Below, piece after piece: positions 55,137 to 63,978 of a stretch of DNA of 64,000 nucleotides. A model generated the notes under the pieces. It had not been told where the DNA came from and ran no database searches. It saw nothing but the letters and a program-made list of their open reading frames with translations. Source of the stretch: an uncultured Pseudomonadales bacterium (GTDB lineage: Bacteria > Pseudomonadota > Gammaproteobacteria > Pseudomonadales > Azotimanducaceae); the NCBI GenBank assembly GCA_958295875.1, contig OY282379.1:3191046-3255045 (forward strand), read 5' to 3'. A program made the translations under genes and the position numbers. Position 1 is the stretch's first letter. Every line of letters begins with the position of its first letter.

Positions 55137-55475
55137 CTCTGCTCAGCGATCAGCAGGTTGGCGAAGCTCAGCAGCAACGCGCTCCGCTGTGCGTTCTTGT
55201 GCAGCCCTCGGCAGCCCGCGTCCGCCCAGACGCGCCTCTCGCCGCCGTCGCCGCGAAGCTGTGCGCCACCCCGTCTCCGCGTCCGACCCGACGTGCATCT
55301 TCATCCCGAAGTGCCACCGCCTCTCCTTCCTCGTCTGCGAAGCCAGCTTGAGGAGAGCCACATGCCCTCCGTGCGAGGGGCGGCTTTGGGAGTCACTGCC
55401 GCCGCTGCTGGCAGTCCGCACAGGATTTGATTTGACGGGGGGGGGGGGTAGTCTTGCCGCCCCATGGCCGTTCAA
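55137..55475 (-). pseudogene. decayed IS5-family transposase
   Basis: The minus strand shows, in order, QTRKERRWHFGMKMHVGSD plus AETG, matching the IS5-family block KGKQWYFGMKAHIGVDAESG. Then GVAHSFAATAA (family GLVHSVVGTAAN) and VWADAGCRG (family VFADAGYQG) follow in other frames, and finally HKNAQRSALLLSFANLL, the C-terminal block. The spacing is shortened and at least two frameshifts are needed, so this is an internally deleted relic. It shares 31 of 33 bases of its C-terminal part with 15762-15794. No terminal inverted repeats are recognised. Confidence 0.7.
55437..55448 (+). repeat. 12-base poly-G tract upstream of the first LRR gene
   Basis: Twelve consecutive G, flanked by TTGATT (55427-55432) and TAGTCT (55449-55454). 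These could be a weak -35/-10 pair with a 16-bp spacer that includes the tract. Homopolymers of this length in promoter spacers are known slipped-strand switches. The LRR start is 356 bp downstream. Confidence 0.5.
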
Positions 55476-55803
55476 CGCCCCCGGCGCCGCCGGGTCCGCT
55501 GACGCTTGAGCGACCGCAGCGGGAGGGAATCACAGCGAGAGCCAGCCATTTGATGGCTGCCGAGCGCGAAGCGACGGCCGCGGCGACGGCTTCGGCGAAA
55601 GGGGTCAGCGGAGCATGACGGCGAGACTCCTGCGAGGTGCGTTGGTGCGCTCGACGCCGTTGAGCTGCGGCGAGCGCGGCGGCAGCACGGGCAGCGGCAG
55701 GCCCAGCGGGGCGTTTGGCGCCCAGTGCCGGCAGCGGGCGCAGGGGGCCATGAAGAGTTTACGCGGATTTCGGAGGAACGATGAGGAACGGAGGATGAGG
55801 CAC

Positions 55804-58572
55804 ATGAAGCGGTCTGTGCTCGCCGCCGCGGCGCTGGCGCTGGCCAATTGGGGCACGGTGGCTGACGACTCGGCAACGGCGGTCGAATTTCGTGATGGGT
55901 ATCTCCGCGGGCAGGTGGAACGGGTGCTGGGGAAGCGCCCGGGCCAACGGATCACGCGCGCCGACATGGAGGACCTAACCAGTTTGGGGGCAAGTCGTGT
56001 TGGACGACTGGACGGCATTGAGCACGCCATCAATCTAGTCGAGCTAAGCGTCCGGAACGGAACGATCTCCGACCTCGCGCCGCTGGCCGGCCTGACTTCT
56101 TTGGAGTCTCTCGGCCTGTCCGGCAATGCGATCGAGGACGTGTCGGCGCTCGGATCGCTGGAATCCTTGCAATGGCTCGACCTGTCCGGCAACGCAGTCG
56201 AGGACATCTCGGCGCTGGAGTCGCTCGAGTCGCTGACATACCTCCGCTTAGACGACAACGCGATCGAGGACGTGTCGGCGCTGGGGTCGCTGGAATCCTT
56301 GGTGACTCTCTTCCTGTCCGACAACGCGATCGGTGTGGGCGTGTCAGCCCTTGGATCGCTCGAATCCCTGAGGTGGCTCTACCTGAACAACAACGAGATC
56401 GAAGACGTGTCGGCGCTCGGATCGCTCGAGTCCCTGACGACTCTCTGGCTGCACGGCAACAAGATCGTGGACGTGTCGGCGCTGGGGTCGCTGGAATCCC
56501 TGACATACCTCCGGCTGAACAACAACGAGATCACCGACGTGTCGGCGCTCGGATCGCTGGGAAACCTGTACCGGCTCGAGCTGAGCGGCAACGCGATCGA
56601 GGACGTGTCGGCGCTGGGGTCGCTGCCCCAGATGAACACCCTCGACCTGAGCGACAACGAGATCACCGACGTGTCGGCGCTCGGGTCGCTCCGGGACGGC
56701 GTAGTAGCGCTCTTGCTGTCCGACAACGCGATCGTAGACGTGTCGGCGCTGGGGTCGCTCGAGTCCCTGAGATGGCTCGAGCTGAGCGGCAACGCGATCT
56801 CGGACGTGTCGGCGCTCGAATCGCTGGAGTATCTGACACGCCTCTACCTGTCCGACACCCAGGTCACGGACCTCACGCCGCTGGCCGGGATGCAGCAGTT
56901 GGAATACCTGCGTCTGAACGACACCCAAGTCACGGACCTCACGCCGTTGGACTTCGGTCCCCTAGTGGAACTTCACCTCCGAAACAACGCCGTCCAAGAC
57001 CTATCGCCGTTGCTGATGAGCGGCGATTCGCTGTACATGGTGGACGCGCGAGGAGTTCCGCAGTCCGGCGAGGCGTTGAGCGTTTGGGGCACGCTGCGGG
57101 AAAGGGGCGCCACCGTGCTGGCGGGCGAGGCGGTGCCGTACTTCCCGGCGGCCGGCGGCACCCGCGAGGGCTTCGCGCGGATCATCAATCGGAGCGACGT
57201 GGACGGCGAGGTGCTCATTGCGGCGGTGGACGATGCCGACAACCGCTTCGGGCCCGCCCGCATGGACGTGGGCGCCCGGCGGACGGTTCACTTCAACTCG
57301 CGGGACCTGGAGGACGGCAACGCCGCCAAGGGCCTCCGCGACGGGGTTGGCCGCCCAACCGCCGGCGACTGGCGCTTGGAGGTGACTTCCCCCTTGGACA
57401 TCGAGGTGCTGTCCTACCTGCGCACGGACGACGGCTTCGTCACCGCCATGCACGACGTGGCGGCCTCTACGCGCCAAGACTTGAACGACGTGTCTGGCGG
57501 CGTGGCGCCCGTGGCGATGCTGCCCTTCTTCAATCCCGGGAGCAACGAGAGCCAGCGGAGCATCCTGCGGATGTTGAACATGTGGGACGGGGGCCGGTAT
57601 TTCCGGTTTCCCTGGTTTCAACAATGGACGTTGACTGGCTACGACGATCGCGGCGTGGAACGCAGCATCCGTATGGCCACGACGAGGGGGTGGCATGCGC
57701 GGACCTTCACGGCGCGTGATTTGGAGAATTGGTGGCGGGACGGCCACGGCAAGTGGCGGCTGGTGGTGCCGGGCTTCCCCTGGCTGGCGATGAGCCTCCT
57801 GGAGAGCCCCACGGGGCATCTCGCCAACCTCTCCACGACGCCGGACAACGCGGAGCCGCTGGCGGGCGGCGGCGCCAGGCACCGCGTGCCGCTGTTCCCC
57901 GCCGCCGGCGGCGCGCGGCATGGGTTCGTGCGCGTGATCAACCGGTCGCGCCGTTCGGGCGACGTGGCGATAGCGGCGGTGGACGACGCGGGCAACCGCT
58001 CCGGCCCGGCGCGCTTGGAGATCGGCCGTCGGCAGACGGCGCACTTCAACTCCAGCGACTTGGAGGCGGGCAACGCCGCGAAGGGGCTCTCCGGCGGAGT
58101 GGGCATGGGCGAAGGCGACTGGCGCCTCGAGCTCACGTCCACTTTGGACCTGCAGGTGCTGTCCTACGTCCGCACGGCCGACGGCTTCGTCACGAGCATG
58201 CACGACCTGGCGCCGGGCGCCGCGGACGGCAGCCACCGCGTCGTGTTCTTCAACCCCGGCAGCAACTCGCGGCAGGTGAGCAAGCTGCGTCTGGTCAACG
58301 ACGGCGGCCGGGCGGCGTCGGCGACGATCGCGGGCGTCGACGACGGCGGCTCCGATTCGGGCATGGTGGCGGTGACGGTGCCGGCGGGGCAGGCGCTCAC
58401 GTTCACGTCCGCGCAGCTGGAGGCGGGGGGCGGGGCCCTCTCGGGCGGCTTGGGCGACGGGTCGGGCAAGTGGCGTCTGCGGGTGGAGTCCGACGCGCCG
58501 CTCTCGGTGATGAGCTTGCTTGAGAGCCCGACCGGCCACCTCGCCAACGTCTCGACCGGCACGAAGGACTGA
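55804..58572 (+). CDS. exported LRR protein with repeated C-terminal beta-sandwich modules (copy 1)
   Basis: A 922-residue secreted protein. Signal peptide MKRSVLAAAALALANWGTVA; start ATG 55804 with GGAGG 9 bp upstream. Residues about 75-405 are 14 leucine-rich repeats of 22 residues (LxxLxLSxNxIxDVSALGSLES), an internalin/BspA-like type; the last two or three are TDLTPLAG-like caps. The remaining 500 residues are two pairs of related modules, A-B-A-B. A contains VPYFPAAGG, RIINRS, AAVDDA and VHFNSRDLEDGNAAKGL; B contains FFNPGSN, GHGKWRL and SLLESPTGHLANLST. I do not recognise a named family for A or B. No LPxTG, PEP-CTERM or TM anchor. Likely surface or secreted binding protein. Confidence 0.85.
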   Translation: MKRSVLAAAALALANWGTVADDSATAVEFRDGYLRGQVERVLGKRPGQRITRADMEDLTSLGASRVGRLDGIEHAINLVELSVRNGTISDLAPLAGLTSLESLGLSGNAIEDVSALGSLESLQWLDLSGNAVEDISALESLESLTYLRLDDNAIEDVSALGSLESLVTLFLSDNAIGVGVSALGSLESLRWLYLNNNEIEDVSALGSLESLTTLWLHGNKIVDVSALGSLESLTYLRLNNNEITDVSALGSLGNLYRLELSGNAIEDVSALGSLPQMNTLDLSDNEITDVSALGSLRDGVVALLLSDNAIVDVSALGSLESLRWLELSGNAISDVSALESLEYLTRLYLSDTQVTDLTPLAGMQQLEYLRLNDTQVTDLTPLDFGPLVELHLRNNAVQDLSPLLMSGDSLYMVDARGVPQSGEALSVWGTLRERGATVLAGEAVPYFPAAGGTREGFARIINRSDVDGEVLIAAVDDADNRFGPARMDVGARRTVHFNSRDLEDGNAAKGLRDGVGRPTAGDWRLEVTSPLDIEVLSYLRTDDGFVTAMHDVAASTRQDLNDVSGGVAPVAMLPFFNPGSNESQRSILRMLNMWDGGRYFRFPWFQQWTLTGYDDRGVERSIRMATTRGWHARTFTARDLENWWRDGHGKWRLVVPGFPWLAMSLLESPTGHLANLSTTPDNAEPLAGGGARHRVPLFPAAGGARHGFVRVINRSRRSGDVAIAAVDDAGNRSGPARLEIGRRQTAHFNSSDLEAGNAAKGLSGGVGMGEGDWRLELTSTLDLQVLSYVRTADGFVTSMHDLAPGAADGSHRVVFFNPGSNSRQVSKLRLVNDGGRAASATIAGVDDGGSDSGMVAVTVPAGQALTFTSAQLEAGGGALSGGLGDGSGKWRLRVESDAPLSVMSLLESPTGHLANVSTGTKD
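56098..57026 (+). repeat. 66-bp LRR coding repeats of copy 1
   Basis: About fourteen tandem units of 66 bp, two of them 69 bp, each containing GACGTGTCGGCGCTSGGRTCGCT-like DNA. The ALGSLES core is nearly invariant while the intervening residues vary, a pattern of homogenisation with diversified surface positions. Confidence 0.85.
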
Positions 58573-58799
58573 GCGTCGGCAGGGCCGCATTGGCCGTATG
58601 ACGCGAGATCAAGGCGCTGCTCGACTTCTCATGCCCGGCTTGCCGGGGGGCTGCCCGGAATCGGTCGCGCCCAAGAGAGGTCTGGCGAGGGCGTCGCCCT
58701 ACGCGCCGCGCGGCGAAGGAGCGATTGTCGGTCAGTGCCGGCAGCAGGGGGCCGTGAAGAAGTCTGAGCGGATTCGGAGGACGAAGGGAGGACGAAAGG
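58573..58799 (+). other. intergenic 227 bp with a leader shared by both LRR genes
   Basis: The last 75 or so bases (from AGTGCCGGCAGC near 58733) match 55719-55803 upstream of copy 1, including GGGGGCC-TGAAGA, GCGGATT and CGGAGGA. The duplication therefore included the translation leader. No terminator seen after copy 1. Confidence 0.65.
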
Positions 58800-61652
58800 A
58801 TGGCACATGTGAAACGGTCCATGCTCGCCGCGCTGGCGCTGGCGCTGGCGCTGGGGGCTAGGGCGGCTGACGACTCGATAGTCGACATTCCCGATGCGGC
58901 CCTCCGCGGGCTGGTGGAAAGAGAGTTGGAAAAGAGCCGGGGCGAACCGATCACCCGCGCCGAGATGGAGAGCCTGAGCTACTTGGATCATTATGGTGGT
59001 GGTCGGACCCGTGTTGGCCGACTGGACGGCATTGAGCACGCCGTCAATCTAGTCGGACTAACCGTCGAGAACGGAAGCATCTCCGACCTCGCGCCGCTGG
59101 CCGGCCTGACCTCTTTGGAGTCGCTCGGCCTGCAGGGCAACGCGGTCGAGGACGTGTCGGCGCTGGGGTCGCTCGAGTCCTTGGTCAATGTCGACCTGTC
59201 CCGCAACCAGATCTCGGACGTGTCGGCGCTGGGGTCGCTGGGGTCCCTGACGGTGCTCGACCTGTCCGACAACGAGATCACGGACGTGTCGGCGCTGGGG
59301 TCGCTGGAGTCTCTGACAGAGCTCTACCTGTCCAACAACGCGGTCGAGGACGTGTCGGCGCTGGGGTCGCTGGAGTCTCTGACAGATCTCTACCTGTCCA
59401 ACAACGCGGTCGAGGACGTTTCGGCGCTAGGGTCGCTGGAGTCCTTGGGAGGTCTCAGTCTGTCCGACAACGAGATCGAGGACGTTTCGGCCCTGGGGTC
59501 GCTGGGGTCGTTGGTACGGCTCAACTTGGACGGCAACGAGATCGAGGACGTTTCGGCGCTGGGGTCGCTGGGGTCGTTGGTATGGCTCAACTTGGACGGC
59601 AACGAGATCGAGGACGTTTCGGCGCTGGGGTCGCTGGAATCCCTGTGGGGCCTCTGGCTGTGGGGCAACGAGATCTCGGACGTTTCGGCGCTGGGGTCGC
59701 TGGGGTCCTTGCAGGTGCTCCACCTGTCCGACAACGCGGTCGAGGACGTGTCGGCGCTGGGGTCGCTGGAGTCTCTGACAGAGCTCTACCTGTCCGACAA
59801 CGCGGTCGCGGACGTTTCGGCGCTGGGGTCGCTGGAGTACTTGTGGGAACTCGACCTGTCCGGCAACGAGATTGCGGACGTTTCGGCGCTGGGGTCGCTG
59901 GACGCTCCCACATATGTCAACCTGTCCGACAACCAAGTCACGGACCTCACTCCCTTGGCCGGCGTGTTTTGGTCGGGGGTCTTGCTTCTGAACGACAACC
60001 AAGTCGCCGACCTCGCTCCCTTGGACTTCGGCGCCATGGTGGAACTCCATGTCCAAAACAACGCCGTCCAAGACCTGTCGCCGTTGCTTAGCGGCCGTCA
60101 GTTGGCCATCGTGGACGCGCGGGGGAATCCGCTGTCCGGCGAGCCGTCGAGCGCCTTGGGCACGCTGCGGGAAAGGGGCGTCACCGTGCTGGCGGGCGAG
60201 GCGGTGCCGTACTTTCCGGCGGCCGGCGGCGGCCGCGAGGGCTTCGCGCGGATCATCAACCGGAGCGACGCGGACGGCGAGGCGCTCATTGCGGCGGTGG
60301 ACGACGGCGGCAACCGCTTCGGGCCCGCGCGCATGGTCGTGGGCGCCCGGCGGGCGGTTCACTTCAACTCGCGGGACCTGGAGGACGGCAACGCTGCCAA
60401 GGGCCTCCGCGACGGGGTCGGCCGTCCAACCGTTGGCGACTGGCGCTTGGAGGTGACTTCCTCGCTGGACATCGAGGTGCTGTCCTATGTGCGCACGGCC
60501 GACGGCTTCGTCACCGCCATGCACGACGTGGCGTCCCAAGCGCGTGACGGGACGGGCAACGCAATGGTGCCGTTCTTCAATCCCGGTAGCAACGAGAGCC
60601 AGCGGAGCGTCCTGCGAGTGGTGAACACCAATGCCGCCGAGTCGCGGTATTTCTGGGTTGATGGCTACGACGATCGCGGCGCGTGGCACGGGCCCTACAA
60701 CGGGTTCTCAGTGGGTGCCGGAACCGCTTGGTCCATCACGGCACAGGGGCTGGAGTCTAGAATCCGATTTAGTTCAGGCGGCCTCCGTGGCGACGGCCAC
60801 GGCAAGTGGCGGCTGGTGGCGCCCGGCTTCCCCTGGCTGGCGATGAGCCTCCTGGAGAGCCCCACGGGGCATCTCGCCAACCTCTCCACGGCGCCGGACA
60901 ACGCGGAGCCGCTGGCGGGCGGCGGCGCCAGGCACCGCGTGCCGCTGTTCCCCGCAGCCGGCGGCGCGCGGCAGGGGTTCGTGCGCGTGGTCAACCGGTC
61001 GCGCCGTTCGGGCGACGTGGCGATAGCGGCGGTGGACGACGCGGGCAACCGCTCCGGCCCGGCGCGCTTGGAGATGGGCCGTCGGCAGACGGCGCACTTC
61101 AACTCCGGCGACTTGGAGGCGGGCAACGCCGCGAAGGGGCTCTCCGGCGGAGTGGGCATGGGCGAAGGCGACTGGCGCCTCGAGCTCGCGTCCACCTTGG
61201 ACCTGCAGGTGCTGTCCTACGTCCGCACAGCGGACGGCTTCGTCACGAGCATGCACGAGTTGGCGCCGCGCGCCGAGGACGGCAGCCACCGCGTCGTGTT
61301 CTTCAACCCCGGCAGCAACGCGCGGCAGGTGAGCAAGCTGCGTCTGGTCAACGACGGCGGCCGGGCGGCGTCGGCGACGATCGCGGGCGTCGACGACGGC
61401 GGCTCCGACTCGGGGACGGTGACGGTCACCGTGCCGGCCGGGCGGGCGCTCACGTTCACGTCCGCGCAGCTGGAGGCGGGCGGCGGGGGCCTCTCGGGCG
61501 GCTTGGGCGACGGGTCGGGCAAGTGGCGTCTGCGGGTGGAGTCCGACGCGCCGCTCTCGGTGATGAGCTTGCTGGAGAGCCCGACCGGCCACCTCGCCAA
61601 CGTCTCGACCGGCACGAAGGGCCGGAGGTGGCCGACGCGCGCGTCGAACTAG
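58800..61652 (+). CDS. exported LRR protein with repeated C-terminal beta-sandwich modules (copy 2)
   Basis: A 950-residue tandem paralogue of the preceding gene. ATG 58800 follows GGGAGG at a distance of about 9 bp; the signal peptide is KRSMLAALALALALGARAA. It has fifteen 22-residue leucine-rich repeats (residues about 80-430), with neighbouring units almost identical at DNA level (the NAVEDVSALGSLESLT and LNLDGNEIEDVSALGS pairs). The same A-B-A-B modules follow, highly similar to copy 1 except for B1, where YDDRGAWHGPYNGFSVGAG differs strongly. The C-terminus reads on past the TGTK of copy 1 for ten extra residues, because the stop is lost. Confidence 0.85.
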   Translation: MAHVKRSMLAALALALALGARAADDSIVDIPDAALRGLVERELEKSRGEPITRAEMESLSYLDHYGGGRTRVGRLDGIEHAVNLVGLTVENGSISDLAPLAGLTSLESLGLQGNAVEDVSALGSLESLVNVDLSRNQISDVSALGSLGSLTVLDLSDNEITDVSALGSLESLTELYLSNNAVEDVSALGSLESLTDLYLSNNAVEDVSALGSLESLGGLSLSDNEIEDVSALGSLGSLVRLNLDGNEIEDVSALGSLGSLVWLNLDGNEIEDVSALGSLESLWGLWLWGNEISDVSALGSLGSLQVLHLSDNAVEDVSALGSLESLTELYLSDNAVADVSALGSLEYLWELDLSGNEIADVSALGSLDAPTYVNLSDNQVTDLTPLAGVFWSGVLLLNDNQVADLAPLDFGAMVELHVQNNAVQDLSPLLSGRQLAIVDARGNPLSGEPSSALGTLRERGVTVLAGEAVPYFPAAGGGREGFARIINRSDADGEALIAAVDDGGNRFGPARMVVGARRAVHFNSRDLEDGNAAKGLRDGVGRPTVGDWRLEVTSSLDIEVLSYVRTADGFVTAMHDVASQARDGTGNAMVPFFNPGSNESQRSVLRVVNTNAAESRYFWVDGYDDRGAWHGPYNGFSVGAGTAWSITAQGLESRIRFSSGGLRGDGHGKWRLVAPGFPWLAMSLLESPTGHLANLSTAPDNAEPLAGGGARHRVPLFPAAGGARQGFVRVVNRSRRSGDVAIAAVDDAGNRSGPARLEMGRRQTAHFNSGDLEAGNAAKGLSGGVGMGEGDWRLELASTLDLQVLSYVRTADGFVTSMHELAPRAEDGSHRVVFFNPGSNARQVSKLRLVNDGGRAASATIAGVDDGGSDSGTVTVTVPAGRALTFTSAQLEAGGGGLSGGLGDGSGKWRLRVESDAPLSVMSLLESPTGHLANVSTGTKGRRWPTRASN
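59107..60093 (+). repeat. 66-bp LRR coding repeats of copy 2
   Basis: Fifteen tandem units of 66 bp. Units 4/5 and 7/8 differ by a few bases, which points to recent duplication within the array. Confidence 0.85.
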
Positions 61653-62177
61653 CGGCCGGCTTGGACGGCGCCGTGGACTTCATCGGGCGCGCCGGGCGGC
61701 AGCCGGGGCGCTCGGCGCTTCTGGCCCTCGCGGCGGCAGGCAGCCGCGTCGCCGCATGTGGCGCTTGTCCGGCTTGGGATCGCGGTCGGGCCCTTCGGAG
61801 CGGCCGCCCGCGCCCTCCTCCGCATCCCAGGCCTCTGCGCCGGAGGCGCTCGCCGGCGCGGCCGACCTGCGAGTCCAGCCCTCCTCCGCGCGCGAGCAGC
61901 GCGGCCAAAGCCACGCCGATGGCGAGTCCGGCCTTGGATGTCTGCATCGCTCGCTTCGCCCTTCGCTCACCGGTTGCTGGTTTCTCCCGACTGCCACGCC
62001 ACTGGGCAGGCGTCGCTGGCGCGCGGGCCGCGCTGCCCCGCGCCGCGGACAAAAAAGGCACAAGAATCGGCGTAACGGACGCTTAGCTCAACCATGAAAT
62101 CCAATGAAATCAATAAGATGCGCTGTTATGGTGGCGGAAGGGGAGAAAAGGGAGAAGGGGAGAAGATGGAGCGTGGC
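61653..62177. other. intergenic 525 bp between LRR copy 2 and lpxH
   Basis: No gene I can support. On the minus strand a hydrophobic start (MQTSKAGLAIGVALAALLA, from about 61946) could be the signal of a lost secreted protein, continuing only after a frameshift into a charged stretch (KPDKRHMRRRGC). The last 50 bp are A/G-rich (GGGGAGAAAAGGGAGAAGGGG). Confidence 0.4.
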
Positions 62178-62912
62178 CTAGGCGCCGGCGGGCGCAAGCG
62201 GGAAACACTCCAAGGTGGCGGCGTCGTTCAGCCTGAGTGCCCAGCCGCACCGGCCCCAGTCGCCGAGCACATAGCGCCGCGCCAAGCCGCCGCTTGGCAA
62301 ACGCACGTCATGGATGCCGGGGCGGTGCGTGTGGCCATGCACCACCATCGTGCAGTCGAGGGCCTGCATGGCGGCAGCCAGATCAGATTCCGTCACGTCC
62401 ATGATGTTGTCGGCCTTGTTGGCGTTGGCGGCGCGGCTCTGGGCGCGGAGCTGCCGCGCCATCTCGCGCCGTTCAGCCACTGAGCGGGCCAGCGTCTCGC
62501 GTTGCCAATCATCGGAGCGGAGCAGGGCGCGGGCGCGTTGGTAGGCGGTGTCGGCGGTGCAGTAGGCATCCCCGTGGGCGAGCAGCACGCGCTGCCCGGC
62601 GGCGGTGATGACATGGGGATCGTCGATGAGCGTGGCGCCGGTCTCGGCGGCGAGGCGTTCCCCAAACAGGAAGTCCCGGTTGCCGTGCATCAAGTAGGTG
62701 GGGCAATGGCTCGTGGCCCGTCGCAGCGCAACGCGCACCGTCGCCGCGGTGGCCGAATCGTCATCGTCGCCGATCCAAGTCTCCGCCAAGTCGCCCAAGA
62801 TGTAGAGCGCCGCGGCGCGTGGCGCCTCGCGCTCGATGAAGGCGGCGAAGCCGGCGCTGACGCCGGGCGCCGCCGGATCGAGGTGCAAGTCCGAGACGAA
62901 GAGCGTCGTCAT
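62178..62912 (-). CDS. lpxH: UDP-2,3-diacylglucosamine hydrolase
   Basis: A 244-residue calcineurin-fold pyrophosphatase producing lipid X in lipid A synthesis, peripheral on the inner membrane. Metal motifs SDLHLDP, GDLAETWIGDDD, MHGNRDFLFG, LLAHGDAYCT and VHGHTHRPGIH are all intact. It follows folD by 10 bp and the pair is probably co-transcribed. Its presence shows a Gram-negative host with Raetz-pathway LPS. Confidence 0.95.
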   Translation of the reverse strand: MTTLFVSDLHLDPAAPGVSAGFAAFIEREAPRAAALYILGDLAETWIGDDDDSATAATVRVALRRATSHCPTYLMHGNRDFLFGERLAAETGATLIDDPHVITAAGQRVLLAHGDAYCTADTAYQRARALLRSDDWQRETLARSVAERREMARQLRAQSRAANANKADNIMDVTESDLAAAMQALDCTMVVHGHTHRPGIHDVRLPSGGLARRYVLGDWGRCGWALRLNDAATLECFPLAPAGA

Positions 62913-62922
62913 GGCGGAGCGT

Positions 62923-63765
62923 TCACGCAGCAGCCTGCCAGACGTTTTGCAGCATGGACACGCGCGTCATGGGGCCCACGCCGCCCGGCACTGGCGTGAT
63001 CCATGCGGCGCGCTGTCGCGCCGCCTCGAACTCCACGTCGCCATGCAGCCGGTTGCGGGCGTCGCGGGTGATGCCGACGTCGATGACGATGGCGCCGGGT
63101 TGAATCCAACTGCCGCGGATGAGGCCGCGGCGGCCGGTGGCCGAGATCACGATGTCCGCTGCCGCGACCAACGCCGGCACGTCGCGGCTGAATTTGTGCG
63201 CCGTCGTCACGGTGCAGCCGACGTGCAACAGTTCCAATCCCATCGGGCGGCCAACGTGGTTGGAAGCGCCCACGACGGTGGCGTGCATGCCCAGCAAGGC
63301 GGCGCCAGTGTGGGCGAGCAGCGTCATCACGCCCTTGGGAGTGCAGGAGCGCAGCACCGGTTCGCGCAGCGCGAGGCGCCCAACGTTGTAGGGGTGTACG
63401 CCGTCCACGTCCTTCGCCGGGGCGATGCGCTCCAGGATTGGCGCGGCCGGCAATGGCGCCGGCAGGGGCAGCTGCACCAAGATGCCGTCGATGCTCGCGT
63501 CGGCATTCAAGTCATCGATCAGCTCGATGAGCGCCGCCGTCGGCGTGCCGGCCGGCAGCCGCCGGATGTCGTGCTTGTAGCCCACCTCTTCGCAGTCGCG
63601 CTGTTTGTGGTCCACATAGATGCGCGACGCGGCGTCGTCGCCGACCAAGACCACGGCGACGCCGGGCGGGCGGGCGCCATCCTGCGCGCGGCCACGCACG
63701 GCGGCGGCTATCTCCGCGCGGATGGCTTTGGCGATGGCGGCGCCGTCGAGAATCCGTGCCGTCAT
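62923..63765 (-). CDS. folD: bifunctional methylenetetrahydrofolate dehydrogenase/cyclohydrolase
   Basis: A 280-residue one-carbon enzyme interconverting 5,10-methylene-, methenyl- and 10-formyl-[20 protein letters not shown] holds the catalytic Tyr and Lys, [10 protein letters not shown] and [12 protein letters not shown] the folate site, and [17 protein letters not shown] the NADP loop. [12 protein letters not shown] near the end is diagnostic. ATG 63765; 95 bp from the tRNA-Pro gene on the other strand. Confidence 0.95.
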   Translation of the reverse strand: MTARILDGAAIAKAIRAEIAAAVRGRAQDGARPPGVAVVLVGDDAASRIYVDHKQRDCEEVGYKHDIRRLPAGTPTAALIELIDDLNADASIDGILVQLPLPAPLPAAPILERIAPAKDVDGVHPYNVGRLALREPVLRSCTPKGVMTLLAHTGAALLGMHATVVGASNHVGRPMGLELLHVGCTVTTAHKFSRDVPALVAAADIVISATGRRGLIRGSWIQPGAIVIDVGITRDARNRLHGDVEFEAARQRAAWITPVPGGVGPMTRVSMLQNVWQAAA

Positions 63766-63843
63766 GGTTCATCGCTCTTGGGATTACGGGATTTTAGCCT
63801 TGCTCGCGCGCCGCGATGGCGGCGCAGTGGGACGGGCAGGGCG

Positions 63844-63849
63844 TATAAT
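63844..63849 (+). promoter_or_regulatory. -10 box of the tRNA-Pro gene
   Basis: Perfect TATAAT, followed by a G+C-rich discriminator (CCGCCGC) typical of stringently controlled stable-RNA promoters. The expected start is about 63856, just ahead of the tRNA. I see no good -35 box at the usual distance. Confidence 0.6.
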
Positions 63850-63859
63850 CCGCCGCAGA

Positions 63860-63936
63860 CGGGGCATAGCGCAGTTTGGCAGCGCGCCTGCTTTGGGAGC
63901 AGGAAGTCGGGAGTTCGAATCTCCCTGCCCCGACCA
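63860..63936 (+). tRNA. tRNA-Pro (anticodon TGG)
   Basis: A 77-base cloverleaf. The acceptor stem CGGGGCA pairs with TGCCCCG and the CCA end is encoded (63934-63936). The D-arm carries AGCGCAGTTTGGCAGCGC. The anticodon stem CCTGC/GCAGG encloses loop TTTGGGA with TGG at 63894-63896. The T-arm GGGAG-TTCGAAT-CTCCC is intact. Confidence 0.95.
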
Positions 63937-63978
63937 GTCGGGCCGTCGCCGGCGCCGCGTCGGCACGGCCTGCGCAGT

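Noticed and set aside
53989..55509. 506-codon plus-strand open frame over the permease and the following gap
   Set aside because: Its first half is a shadow of the NCS2 permease, the second half crosses the IS relic with Arg/Ala-rich, non-protein-like composition.
55543..55559. 7-bp hairpin CAGCCAT-TTG-ATGGCTG before the first LRR gene
   Set aside because: No T-run, conserved context or known motif; it could be chance in 1.1 kb of intergenic DNA.
56379..60689. Long minus-strand frames with DPSADTS or RRHVRDLVV repeats, and plus-strand shadows with RQRDRGRVGAGVAG repeats
   Set aside because: All are other-frame readings of the 66-bp LRR repeats.
61680..62063. Possible small secreted protein on the minus strand (MQTSKAGLAIGVALAALLA)
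   Set aside because: The hydrophobic start and the following charged region are in different frames, and no homology is recognised; left as a note in the gap entry.
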